From NCBI RefSeq assembly GCF_024359545.1, contig NZ_JAKQZG010000005.1, positions 272,991 through 336,990 on the forward strand: a stretch of 64,000 nt of DNA, read 5' to 3'. The stretch comes from Jiella marina (lineage in GTDB: Bacteria; Pseudomonadota; Alphaproteobacteria; Rhizobiales; Rhizobiaceae). Both the position numbers and the translations under genes were made by a program. Under the pieces are notes generated by a model, which was not told the origin of the DNA, made no database searches, and saw only the letters and a list, made by a program, of their open reading frames with translations. Shown here in pieces: positions 35,721 to 46,629 of the stretch (position 1 is the stretch's first letter; each line of letters opens with the position of its first letter).

Positions 35721-36494
35721 ATGTCACCTGTTCAGCCTGCCACCCGTCGCACCACGCGTCTTCGTCTCACCGTCATTGCGGCCGCCGTCAGCGGTCTCGC
35801 CTTGGCCGCCTGCTCGGATACCGAGGAAAACAGCGCAAACGCGCTCGTCAACGCAGAGCAGCCGATCAAGCTCGCCCAAGCCTCGTTGTCCGACAGTGCG
35901 ACCTCGGAAACGGCGAGCACGGTCGAGGCACCGGCGTCCGAAGGCTCCGTCGACATGGAAGCGCTGATGGCCGAGGGACCACTGCCCGACATCGTGATCG
36001 GTGACGAGGACGCACCCGTGACGATCGTCGAATATGCCTCTATGACCTGCAGCCATTGCCGCGATTTCCACGAAAATTCCTATCCGGCGCTCAAGGAAGA
36101 ATATCTCGACACCGGAAAGGCCAAGCTGATCGTCCGGGAATTCCCGTTCGATCCCCGCGCTCTCGCCGCCTTCATGCTGGCGCGCTGCGCTGGAGACGAC
36201 GCCAAGCGCACGGCGATGGTCGACGTCATGTTCCAGCAACAGAGCGAGTGGGCCTATGCGGACAACGCCTCCGCCGCTCTGCTCAAGATCGCCCGGCTTG
36301 CCGGCATGTCGCAGGACGATTTCAAGGCCTGCCTGAACGACACCGAACTGCAGAAGAAGATCGTCGAAACCCAGCAGCGCGGCGAGAACGAGTTCGGCGT
36401 GAGTGCCACGCCGACCTTCTTCGTCAATGGCGACAAGTACGCCGGCGCGCTTTCGGCCGAGCAGATGGGCGCCGTGATCGAGAACCATATGTAG
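35721..36494 (+). CDS. DsbA family thioredoxin-fold lipoprotein
   Basis: A 257-residue exported protein with a lipobox (LALAAC, lipid-modified Cys31), a low-complexity acidic linker (35-85) and a DsbA-like thioredoxin fold whose active site is C-S-H-C in EYASMTCSHCRDF. The C-terminus has the cis-proline loop GVSATPTFFVNG. It should catalyse disulfide exchange at the inner membrane facing the periplasm. ATG 35721 begins the positively charged signal. An intrinsic terminator follows at 36527. Confidence 0.92.
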   Translation: MSPVQPATRRTTRLRLTVIAAAVSGLALAACSDTEENSANALVNAEQPIKLAQASLSDSATSETASTVEAPASEGSVDMEALMAEGPLPDIVIGDEDAPVTIVEYASMTCSHCRDFHENSYPALKEEYLDTGKAKLIVREFPFDPRALAAFMLARCAGDDAKRTAMVDVMFQQQSEWAYADNASAALLKIARLAGMSQDDFKACLNDTELQKKIVETQQRGENEFGVSATPTFFVNGDKYAGALSAEQMGAVIENHM

Positions 36495-36526
36495 GCGGTT
36501 CGATCGTCCTAAGTGAGCCTTTGACA

Positions 36527-36561
36527 GGCCGTCGCGCTCGAATTCAGCGCGGCGGCCTTTT
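36527..36561 (+). terminator. Intrinsic terminator after the DsbA-like gene
   Basis: GGCCGTCGCGCT pairs with AGCGCGGCGGCC (12 pairs, one mismatch/G-U) and is followed by TTTT. Confidence 0.8.
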
Positions 36562-36715
36562 CATGTCGGACGGCATGGCGCTTGCCGTGCGAAGGTCGTG
36601 AAATCGTCGCCTATTCTGCAATGCAGCAATTGGCGGGGCCCGGATTTTGCTTTAGACCGTTGAAACCTGCCAAGCGGCCATCTTGATCAAGACGACAACG
36701 ACGACACGGCACCAG

Positions 36716-39379
<2,664 letters not shown>

Positions 39380-39526
39380 CCGCGCCGGGGCCCGCAAGTC
39401 CCCTCCGCATGGCCCGGTGGTGAGCGGAAATACGCGCCGCCCCTGCAGCAGGTCCGCTTGTCGATCTCGCCCGGTCCGCTCGGCCCCGAAACGATACCTG
39501 CCGATACGCCCGGCAAGAAAGGTGCG

Positions 39527-39541
39527 TTAACCCAAGCTTAA
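39527..39541. promoter_or_regulatory. CtrA-type binding box
   Basis: TTAACCCAAGCTTAA matches the alphaproteobacterial CtrA consensus TTAA-N7-TTAA exactly. It lies 90 bases before the acyltransferase start and is the only exact match I noticed in the intergenic regions. Confidence 0.5.
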
Positions 39542-39630
39542 GACATTGCTTGCGGTGCTCGCTGCGAATCCGGCAGTTTCTGACAACTCGTGCCAGAGTA
39601 TGAACCGGGGCAACTCTGAGGAGCAGAGGC

Positions 39631-40716
39631 TTGCACTATCGCATCATCGACTGCTGGCGTTTCGTGGCTGCGATGCTCGTGATGGCCTATCATTTCCTCT
39701 ATTCCGCTCCCTACGGCATGGAGACGGGAACGGCGTTCCTTCATCGCCTGCTTCCGTTGCTCGACCTGTTCTTCATGATTTCGGGCTATTTCATCACGGT
39801 GCGCTATGCCGAGCGGGTCGTCGATCTACGCAGCTATGGAGCATTCCTGCGTCGGCGGCTGGCCCGACTCTACCCGCTTCATCTTCTCATCACGCTGTTC
39901 TTTGCGGCCGTCGCCCTTTATGCTTGGTCGATCGGTGCGAAACACTATCCCTGGGCGGCGGCGCTTGAAGATCTGCCGTTTCACATCTTTGGTCTGCACG
40001 CGCTGGGGCTGACTGACGAACTGGCGCTCAACTACGTATCCTGGTCGATCAGTGCCGAACTTTTTTCCTATGTGATGTTTCCCCTGATCCCCCTCGCATT
40101 GGGCATGGGCGGTCTGCGGGGCCTTGTCGGACTGGTCGCACTGTGGATCGTCGGATTGGAAGTTCTTTCCGCCAGCGGCTTCTTCCCCTCTGGGCATTGG
40201 ACGACGGCCGACACGCACGGCGCCTATCGCGCCTTTGCTGATTTCCTGGTGGGAGGCGCCGTGGCCGTGTTCGTCCAGCGTCGCATCGTCCATGTGACCA
40301 GCCATTGGCCGAGCATAGCCTTGATCGGGGCTGCTTTGGCGGCGATGATCGTTCACATACCCTATTACGTCGTCTTTCCGCTGCTCGCCTCGGCCCTGGC
40401 CTGCTCGGCACTGGCCGAAACGGCGCGGCCCGATTCCACGGCATTCCTCGGACCGCTCATGCCCGTGACCCGGGTCTCCTTCGGAATCTACATCTGGCAT
40501 CCGGTGCTGGAATTCTTCTTCCTTGAAGTTTTGTGGAGCCGCTGGCTCGTCTCTCTCAACGTTATCGACTTCTACGTCTATTGGCTCCTGCCGATGGCCG
40601 CCACGATCGTGGTCGCCATTCTGTCCGACAGGTTCGTCGAGAGCCGGCTGGCAAAGCTGGTTGCGCCTCCTCCGCCAAAGAAGCTCGATCATCGCGCTGG
40701 TCTCGCGGCCGCCTGA
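39631..40716 (+). CDS. Acyltransferase family 3 (OafA-type) membrane protein
   Basis: Integral membrane acyltransferase of 361 residues with about ten helices. The N-terminal DCWRFVAAMLVMAYHF contains the family's catalytic His; RRLARLYPLHLL and the ISAELFSYVMFPLIPL stretch are also typical. These enzymes O-acylate polysaccharides, LPS or cyclic glucans. It starts with TTG at 39631, with GAGGAG upstream. No glycan locus is adjacent. An exact CtrA-type box lies in its promoter region. Confidence 0.88.
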   Translation: MHYRIIDCWRFVAAMLVMAYHFLYSAPYGMETGTAFLHRLLPLLDLFFMISGYFITVRYAERVVDLRSYGAFLRRRLARLYPLHLLITLFFAAVALYAWSIGAKHYPWAAALEDLPFHIFGLHALGLTDELALNYVSWSISAELFSYVMFPLIPLALGMGGLRGLVGLVALWIVGLEVLSASGFFPSGHWTTADTHGAYRAFADFLVGGAVAVFVQRRIVHVTSHWPSIALIGAALAAMIVHIPYYVVFPLLASALACSALAETARPDSTAFLGPLMPVTRVSFGIYIWHPVLEFFFLEVLWSRWLVSLNVIDFYVYWLLPMAATIVVAILSDRFVESRLAKLVAPPPPKKLDHRAGLAAA

Positions 40717-41031
40717 GCAGTCGGCCGGCCTCATGAAGCCGTTGTCGGCCTGCAAAGACAAGGATTCTGCATTTTTCCGGTGTGCAAAGGCGCCCACGGG
40801 TACTTTGCGCCCAAGGTTCCCTATGGTATCGGCGACCATCCGTTCCTAAATGTGGCATTCCGAAGCGGGTCACGACGCTGGAATCGACGAGTTTCAGGTG
40901 GCCGACGACGGGTTGCGGGCAGATCCTGCACGCGGCCGTCCCGCGAGCCGGAGTGCGGGGAGGCAGCGCCGTGAGGGCTCTTCTTTCCGGCACCGTCAGC
41001 AGAATGCCGAAGACAATCAATGGAAGCGTGA
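40717..41031. other. 315-base region without a recognisable gene before dnaJ
   Basis: A 61-codon frame (40850-41035) overlapping the dnaJ start has no ribosome site or recognisable product. I see no hairpin with a T tract and no clear promoter pair. dnaK, commonly next to dnaJ, is absent. Confidence 0.5.
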
Positions 41032-42171
41032 ATGAAGGCCGATTACTACGAAATGCTCGGCGTGTCCCGGGATGTCGACGACAAGGGGCTGAAAAGTGCG
41101 TTTCGCAAGCTCGCCATGCAGTATCACCCGGATCGCAATCCCGGTGATACCGAGGCCGAGGTCAAGTTCAAGGAACTCGGCGAGGCCTATGAGGTCTTGA
41201 AGGATCCGCAGAAGCGCGCGGCCTACGATCGCTTCGGACATGCGGCCTTCCAGAATGGCGGCGCGGGTGCGGGGGGTTTCCGCGGCGATTTTGCCTCTTC
41301 GATGGCGGACATCTTCGACGACATCTTTGGCGAGATGATGGGTGGCCGCGGACGTGGCCGTCCGGGTTCCGGCGGACGCGAGCGCGGCTCGGACCTTCGC
41401 TACAACATGGAAATCTCGCTGGAAGAGGCGTTTTCCGGCAAGACTGCCGATATCGGCGTTCCGACGACGGTCCAGTGCGAGGAATGCACCGGTTCGGGTG
41501 CTCGACCCGGGTCAAGCCCGAAGACCTGCCCGACCTGCGCCGGCGTCGGTCGCGTGCGCGCCGCCCAGGGCTTCTTCTCGATCGAGCGGACCTGCCCCAA
41601 CTGTCAGGGTCGCGGCCAGGTCATCACCGATCCGTGCGGGAAATGCGGCGGCGATGGCCGCCTGCCGGAAGAGCGCACGCTCTCCGTCAATATTCCGGCG
41701 GGGATCGAGGACGGCACGCGGATCCGGCTGGCCGGAGAAGGCGAGGCGGGCCTGCGCGGTGGACCGGCCGGCGATCTCTACATCTTTCTATCGATCCGGC
41801 CGCACGAATTCTTCCAGCGCGACGGCGCCGACCTGTTCTGCAAGGTTCCCGTTTCGATGACCACGGCGGCACTCGGCGGCAATATCGACGTCCAGACGCT
41901 GGACGGGAACACCAGCCGGGTGAAGATCCCGGAAGGCACCCAGACGGGCAAGCAGTTCCGCCTGCGCGGCAAAGGCATGCCGGTGCTCAGGTCTCAGCAA
42001 TTGGGCGATCTGTTCATTCAGGTCGCGATCGAGACGCCGCAGAACCTTTCCAGGCGTCAGCGCGAGCTCCTCGAAGAGTTCGAACGCATTTCGTCCACGG
42101 ACAACTCGCCACAATCGAGCGGTTTCTTTTCGCGCATGAAGGAATTCTTCGAAGGCTTGAGCGAGACCTGA
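41032..42171 (+). CDS. dnaJ: Chaperone DnaJ (type I Hsp40)
   Basis: Full type I DnaJ of 379 residues. The J domain (1-65) has the HPD motif at 32-34, followed by a Gly/Phe-rich region, then four zinc-binding CxxCxGxG repeats ([32 protein letters not shown]) and the C-terminal substrate-binding domains. It stimulates DnaK's ATPase and delivers unfolded clients. dnaK is not adjacent; instead two PmtA-like methyltransferase genes follow. Confidence 0.96.
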   Translation: MKADYYEMLGVSRDVDDKGLKSAFRKLAMQYHPDRNPGDTEAEVKFKELGEAYEVLKDPQKRAAYDRFGHAAFQNGGAGAGGFRGDFASSMADIFDDIFGEMMGGRGRGRPGSGGRERGSDLRYNMEISLEEAFSGKTADIGVPTTVQCEECTGSGARPGSSPKTCPTCAGVGRVRAAQGFFSIERTCPNCQGRGQVITDPCGKCGGDGRLPEERTLSVNIPAGIEDGTRIRLAGEGEAGLRGGPAGDLYIFLSIRPHEFFQRDGADLFCKVPVSMTTAALGGNIDVQTLDGNTSRVKIPEGTQTGKQFRLRGKGMPVLRSQQLGDLFIQVAIETPQNLSRRQRELLEEFERISSTDNSPQSSGFFSRMKEFFEGLSET

Positions 42172-42286
42172 TCCGCTCCATTTTCCAGAGCAACAGGACG
42201 GTTTCCAAACGCCAGTTGGGCGCCGCTTCGATCGAGTGACCGTGCAATATCTGCCGCGGTCGTCTGGCAGGGACGGAGGACAGCCA

Positions 42287-42955
42287 GTGCTGGAAATACC
42301 GCAGCGGCGGCGCCAGGAAGCATTTCGCCCGCGTATCAAGGTCAGCGACGAAGCGCGGTTCTTTCGCGGTTGGCTGCAGCGACCGCTCGTGATGGGAGCG
42401 GTCTCTCCCTCCTCTCGGGCCCTTGGACGGGCCATGGCCTCCTATGTTCCCGATCCCGAGACGTTCAAGCCGAATTCGAAGGTTCTGGAACTGGGCCCGG
42501 GCACCGGTGTCGTGACGCAGATGCTGATCGAACGCGGCGTGCCGGAGCGCTCTCTGGTCCTCGTCGAATACTCGACGGAGTTCTGTCGCCTCCTGAAGGC
42601 GCGATTCCCGGCCGCCGAGATCATTCATGGCGACGCCTATGGCATCGGGGCCTCGCTGCCCGCTTGGATCGGCGTCGATCCCCTGGAGGCCGTGGTCTCC
42701 AGCCTTCCGCTCTTCACCAAGCCCGACGAGATGCGCGAACAGGTGATCGGCCAGTCGCTTGATCGGCTTCGGCCGGGCGCACCCTTCATCCAGTTCTCCT
42801 ATGCGCTGACGACGCCGGTGAAGGCGAAAAAGATCGGAGCGAAGCTGGAGACGAGCCCTTGGGTCAAGCGCAATCTTCCGCCGGCGCGCGTCCTGGTCTA
42901 CCGTTCCGATCGGACGGCCTCGCCGACGGCTCCCGCCGTCCGGCGAGCCGTCTGA
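42287..42955 (+). CDS. PmtA-like class I SAM-dependent methyltransferase, copy 1
   Basis: A 222-residue Rossmann methyltransferase resembling the rhizobial phospholipid N-methyltransferase PmtA, which turns phosphatidylethanolamine into phosphatidylcholine. It has RFFRGWLQRPLVMGAVSPSSRALGRAMA before motif I VLELGPGTGVVTQMLIERG, then LVEYSTEFCRLLKARFP and the SLPLFTKP active-site stretch. The GTG at 42287 has GGAGG seven bases upstream and is preferred to a GTG at 42236. A second, shorter paralogue follows 11 bases on. Confidence 0.85.
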   Translation: MLEIPQRRRQEAFRPRIKVSDEARFFRGWLQRPLVMGAVSPSSRALGRAMASYVPDPETFKPNSKVLELGPGTGVVTQMLIERGVPERSLVLVEYSTEFCRLLKARFPAAEIIHGDAYGIGASLPAWIGVDPLEAVVSSLPLFTKPDEMREQVIGQSLDRLRPGAPFIQFSYALTTPVKAKKIGAKLETSPWVKRNLPPARVLVYRSDRTASPTAPAVRRAV

Positions 42956-42966
42956 GGGGCTGACCC

Positions 42967-43584
42967 ATGTCTGCAAAGAACCAGCACTCGACCGAGGGTG
43001 ATTGGCTGCCGTTCCTGGCCACCTGGGCCCGTCATCCGATCAAGATGGGCGCGGTGGCGCCATCCAGCCGAGCCTATTGCTCGATGATGGTCCGCCACGC
43101 AACGACGGAACTCGACGGTCCCATTCTGGAACTTGGCCCCGGCCTCGGCGTCGTGACGCGCACCCTGATCGAGCACGGCGTCGCGCCGGAGCGCATCACC
43201 TCGATCGAGTACGAATCGGAATTTGCCCAGAAGCTTCAACGCCGGTTCCCCAAGGTGAATGTGATTTGCGGGGACGGGCTCGATCTCGACAAGACACTCG
43301 GCCCGGCTGAGGCTTCGGAGAAATACGCCGCCATCCTGTTCGCCATCCCGATCGTCAACATGCCGCACGGCAAGCGTCAGGCGCTGTTCTCCCGCTATTT
43401 CGAGCGGCTTCGGCCCGGGGGAAATCTGACACAGCTTTCCTACATGCTGACCCCGCCCGTTCGCTCTCTACCCGGCGTCTTCAAGACGTCCTCCTCGCGG
43501 CGCGTCTGGGCGAACGTGCCTCCGGCGCGGGTGTGGATCTACAACCAGGACCGCCAGGAAGACGCAAGGACCGAGGCCGCGTGA
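42967..43584 (+). CDS. PmtA-like class I SAM-dependent methyltransferase, copy 2
   Basis: A 205-residue paralogue of the gene before it: LATWARHPIKMGAVAPSSRAYCSMMV, motif I ILELGPGLGVVTRTLIEHG, IEYESEFAQKLQRRFP. The active-site stretch reads FAIPIVNMPHGKRQ, where copy 1 has SSLPLFTKPDEMRE, so the two may differ in acceptor or in which methylation step they favour. It overlaps the next gene (GTGA), indicating coupled translation. Confidence 0.85.
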   Translation: MSAKNQHSTEGDWLPFLATWARHPIKMGAVAPSSRAYCSMMVRHATTELDGPILELGPGLGVVTRTLIEHGVAPERITSIEYESEFAQKLQRRFPKVNVICGDGLDLDKTLGPAEASEKYAAILFAIPIVNMPHGKRQALFSRYFERLRPGGNLTQLSYMLTPPVRSLPGVFKTSSSRRVWANVPPARVWIYNQDRQEDARTEAA

Positions 43585-44165
43585 GCGCCAACATCCTGAT
43601 CCTGCCGGCTTCGCTTCGCCTTGCGTCCCACAATCGCAAGCTCGCCATGGAGGCGATGCGCCTCCTGTCCGTGACCGACGCGGTCGTCACCCGGCTCGAC
43701 CTCGCAGACTATCCGCTTCCGATCTATGACGGCGATTTGGAGGCCGAGGGCGGCATTCCGCAGAATGCGCAGCTGATCGCGCAAAGGATCGCCGCGCAGG
43801 ACGCGCTGTTGATCGTGACGCCCGAATACAACCACTCGATCCCACCGATTCTCAAGAACACGATCGATTGGGCGAGTCGCGTCAGGAAGGTGCAGGGCCG
43901 GCCGGTGCACCCGTTCAAGGGCCTCGTCGTCGGGCTGGCCTCCGCTTCGCCTGGGCGGTTCGGTGGCATGCGTGCGCTCGAAGCGGTTCGGATCGTCATG
44001 AGAGCGCTGGGGGCTGACGTGATCACCCAGCAATGCACGCTTGCCAATGCCAGCTCGGGCTTCGACGAGAACGGTCAGCTCGCCGACGAGGTGGCCCGGG
44101 CAAATCTCGAAGCCCTGTGCGACAAGCTCCTGGACACCGCGCGCAGTCTCAGCCGCCACGCATGA
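43581..44165 (+). CDS. NADPH-dependent FMN reductase
   Basis: Flavodoxin-fold reductase of 194 residues, of the NADPH-dependent FMN reductase/chromate-quinone reductase family. Motifs include ILPASLRLASHNRKLA (phosphate loop), LIVTPEYNHSIPPILKNTIDWASR (the family signature) and GLASASPGRFGGMRAL. It starts with GTG overlapping the stop of the methyltransferase copy 2. Confidence 0.92.
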   Translation: MSANILILPASLRLASHNRKLAMEAMRLLSVTDAVVTRLDLADYPLPIYDGDLEAEGGIPQNAQLIAQRIAAQDALLIVTPEYNHSIPPILKNTIDWASRVRKVQGRPVHPFKGLVVGLASASPGRFGGMRALEAVRIVMRALGADVITQQCTLANASSGFDENGQLADEVARANLEALCDKLLDTARSLSRHA

Positions 44166-44374
44166 CGTCGAAGTCCTGACCGAGAGCCGTTCCCGGTTTC
44201 TCGGTCACGACGCACGGCCAACGTTCAGAACAGAAATCTCTCGCCGAAACCGGGCCCTCTGTACCGTAGAGCGCGGCGACGAGTTACCATTTCGCCATAT
44301 TGGAACAAACCTTCCACTTTCCGGATTTTTCCGGCCGAGAGGCCAGGAATCCGTACCGGGAAAGGGGGTTTTCG

Positions 44375-44980
44375 ATGTCGATCGAACCGGACAGGCTGAC
44401 GCCGTCGAAGCGCCAGGAGGCGGTTGCTGCAGTGCGCCGCTATCTCCACGATCACTGGAAATTCTACGCGTTTCAGGGCGGGCTGATGATCGTCGTCGGC
44501 TTTCTGGCGCTGCTGGCGCCATTTGCCGCGACGCTGGCCACCACGCTGTTCTTCGGTTGGCTTCTAATCTTTGCCGGTGTCATCGGCATCATCGCTGCGT
44601 TCCGGTCCAAGGAAGCGCCCGGTTTCTGGTCGAACCTTCTCCTGTCGGTGCTGACGGTGATACTCGGAAGCATCATCCTCTTCGATCCGCTTGCCGGGAC
44701 GGTGACGCTGACATGGGTCCTGGCGCTCTACTTTCTGTTGTCCGGTGTCTTCAATCTGGCAATTGCGCGCGCCGTCAGCCTCTCGACGGGCCGGTTCTGG
44801 CTGGTAGTCGTCTCGGGGATCGTGGACATCGCCCTGGCGCTGATCCTGATTCTTGGCCTGCCGGAAACGGCGATCTGGGCGGTTGGCGTCTTCCTCGGCA
44901 TCTCCTTCATTACTTCGGGTTTCGGATTGCTGTTCACGGCACTCGACGCCCGCAACAATTCGCCAGGCGAAAGGGGCTGA
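44375..44980 (+). CDS. HdeD family membrane protein
   Basis: A 201-residue membrane protein of the HdeD (acid-resistance membrane protein) family, six hydrophobic segments arranged as repeated pairs. Each pair has the family pattern of a helix followed by an LFxPxxxxxTLTxxL-type turn, for example IILFDPLAGTVTLTWVLALYFLLSG. AAGGGGG precedes ATG 44375. It precedes a helix-hairpin-helix protein by two bases, so the two are cotranscribed. Confidence 0.85.
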   Translation: MSIEPDRLTPSKRQEAVAAVRRYLHDHWKFYAFQGGLMIVVGFLALLAPFAATLATTLFFGWLLIFAGVIGIIAAFRSKEAPGFWSNLLLSVLTVILGSIILFDPLAGTVTLTWVLALYFLLSGVFNLAIARAVSLSTGRFWLVVVSGIVDIALALILILGLPETAIWAVGVFLGISFITSGFGLLFTALDARNNSPGERG

Positions 44981-44982
44981 AC

Positions 44983-45642
44983 ATGGCCGAGAAAAACAGC
45001 ACGTCCGCAAGAGCGCTCGTCTCGACGCTGTTCGAGCGGACTGAGCGCACCTTCGCCGAGGAAATGGGACTCGACCTTTCGAAGAACACGCCGATGCCGC
45101 TGTTCCTTTGGCTTGTGGCAGCCAATCTGTTCTCGGCGCGGATCTCGGCCGAGCAGGCGTTGCAGGCCGCAAAGGCGCTCAAGGATGCTGGCCTGACGAC
45201 GGCCGACCATATGGCCGAGGCCACCTGGAACGAGCGGGTTCTGATCCTGAACCGCAACGGCTACGCCCGGTTTGACGAAAAGACCTCGCGGTTCCTGCAG
45301 GACATGGCCGATCACTGCCTTGAAGCCTATCGCGGTGACCTCCGCCGACTGCGCGACAAGGCCGATCGCGATCCGGCTGCCGAGCGACGGCTCCTGAAGG
45401 AATTTAAGGGGATCGGCGAGACAGGCGTGGACATCTTCTTCCGCGAGGTGCAAATCGCCTGGGACGAGCTTTACCCGTTTGCAGACAAGCGGGCCCTCCA
45501 GGCTGGCGCCGAGTTGGGGCTTGGGGAGACAGCCGAGGAACTGGCCCGCCATGTCGAGCGGCCCGACTTTCCGCGCCTGCTTACGGCCTTGCTGAGAGCG
45601 GATCTGGACGGCGCTTTGGACGAGCTGAAGAGTTCATCCTGA
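44983..45642 (+). CDS. Helix-hairpin-helix protein related to endonuclease III/HhH-GPD fold, function unknown
   Basis: A 219-residue, mostly helical protein. It resembles the HhH-GPD fold in layout: NTPMPLFLWLVAANLFSARIS at about 36-56 corresponds to the helix with the conserved 'L-A-x-x-x-S-A-R' type stretch, and FKGIGETGVDIFFREVQ near 146 is an HhH DNA-binding motif. The catalytic Asp/Lys pair of Nth/MutY is not obvious: where Nth has LPGVGRKTA the sequence reads KGIGETGV, so glycosylase activity is doubtful. No iron-sulfur cysteines are present. It is linked to the hdeD-like gene, suggesting a stress role (inference). Confidence 0.6.
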   Translation: MAEKNSTSARALVSTLFERTERTFAEEMGLDLSKNTPMPLFLWLVAANLFSARISAEQALQAAKALKDAGLTTADHMAEATWNERVLILNRNGYARFDEKTSRFLQDMADHCLEAYRGDLRRLRDKADRDPAAERRLLKEFKGIGETGVDIFFREVQIAWDELYPFADKRALQAGAELGLGETAEELARHVERPDFPRLLTALLRADLDGALDELKSSS

Positions 45643-45684
45643 CCGTCTTGCCGTTGGCGATGGCGACCGTTTGTCGGTCCCGAT

Positions 45685-46434
45685 TCAGACGTGCTGGCCG
45701 CCATTGATGTGAAGCTCGGAGCCGGTCACGTAGGACGATTGGTTCGAGCAGAGGAAATAGATGACATCGGCGACTTCCGCGGTCTGGCCGAGCCGGCGTA
45801 GCGGGATGTCCTCGATCATTTTCTCTGTCCCCGGCGACAGGATCGCCGTCTCGATCTCGCCAGGCGCGATCGCGTTGACGCGAATGCCGGCCGGGCCGAA
45901 ATCCGCCGCCATCTCCCGTGTCAGCGAATTGAGCGCCGCCTTCGACGTCGCATAGGCCGTGCCTGCGAAGGGATGGACTCGGCTCCCGACGATCGAGGTG
46001 ACGTTGACGATCGAACCCTTGGCGCTCGAAAGCTCCTTGAACAGGCCTCGCGCCAGGATGATCGGCGCGAAAAAATTCACCTGGAACACATCGCGCCAGA
46101 TATGCATCGGCGTCTGGATCGAATCGAGCCGGGAGCCGCCATTGCCCTTGGGCGAGATCGCCGCGTTGTTCACGAGAGCGTGCAGGCGCGATCCATTGGC
46201 CTCCAACCGCCGGCGAATCTCCGAAACCGCATAGCCAACGTCCTCGGCATCGGACAGATCGACGCGGATGTGATCCTCCGGGCCGGCAGGCCAGGGACAA
46301 TTTTCCGAGAAATCCTGACGCGAACAGGTGATAACCCGCCATCCTTCGCGGGAGAACCGCTTGACCGTCGCATGGCCGATCCCCCGCGATGCGCCGGTCA
46401 GCACCAGGGTCTTGCGTTCGTCAGACTCGGTCAT
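45685..46434 (-). CDS. SDR family NAD(P)-dependent oxidoreductase
   Basis: Classical short-chain dehydrogenase of 249 residues: cofactor motif TGASRGIG, NNAAISP, catalytic Ser in VNVTSIVGS, YxxxK in YATSKAALNSLTREMAADFGPAGIRVNAIAPGEIETAI, and C-terminal YVTGSELHINGGQHV. An Arg after the glycine loop region (CSRQD) suggests NADPH preference. Substrate unknown. Divergent from the ynjB-like gene. Confidence 0.92.
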   Translation of the reverse strand: MTESDERKTLVLTGASRGIGHATVKRFSREGWRVITCSRQDFSENCPWPAGPEDHIRVDLSDAEDVGYAVSEIRRRLEANGSRLHALVNNAAISPKGNGGSRLDSIQTPMHIWRDVFQVNFFAPIILARGLFKELSSAKGSIVNVTSIVGSRVHPFAGTAYATSKAALNSLTREMAADFGPAGIRVNAIAPGEIETAILSPGTEKMIEDIPLRRLGQTAEVADVIYFLCSNQSSYVTGSELHINGGQHV

Positions 46435-46629
46435 GTGAGGCGTTCTCCACGGTCGCCCTCGGGGCGCCCGGCCGGGTTGGTTCGGTTGGCAGTGTCGGGC
46501 ATCAATAGACTATCCGGCAGCCATTGGCACCTGAAGATCGGAATGATCTAACCGTCTGGCAATGGGTGAAACAAATTCGCCCTCAGCAGCGAAGCTCAAT
46601 GGACGAAACCGAAGAGGCGGGAATTGGCA

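Noticed and set aside
40850..41035. 61-codon frame ending at the dnaJ start
   Set aside because: No ribosome site, no recognisable product, composition like random GC-rich sequence.
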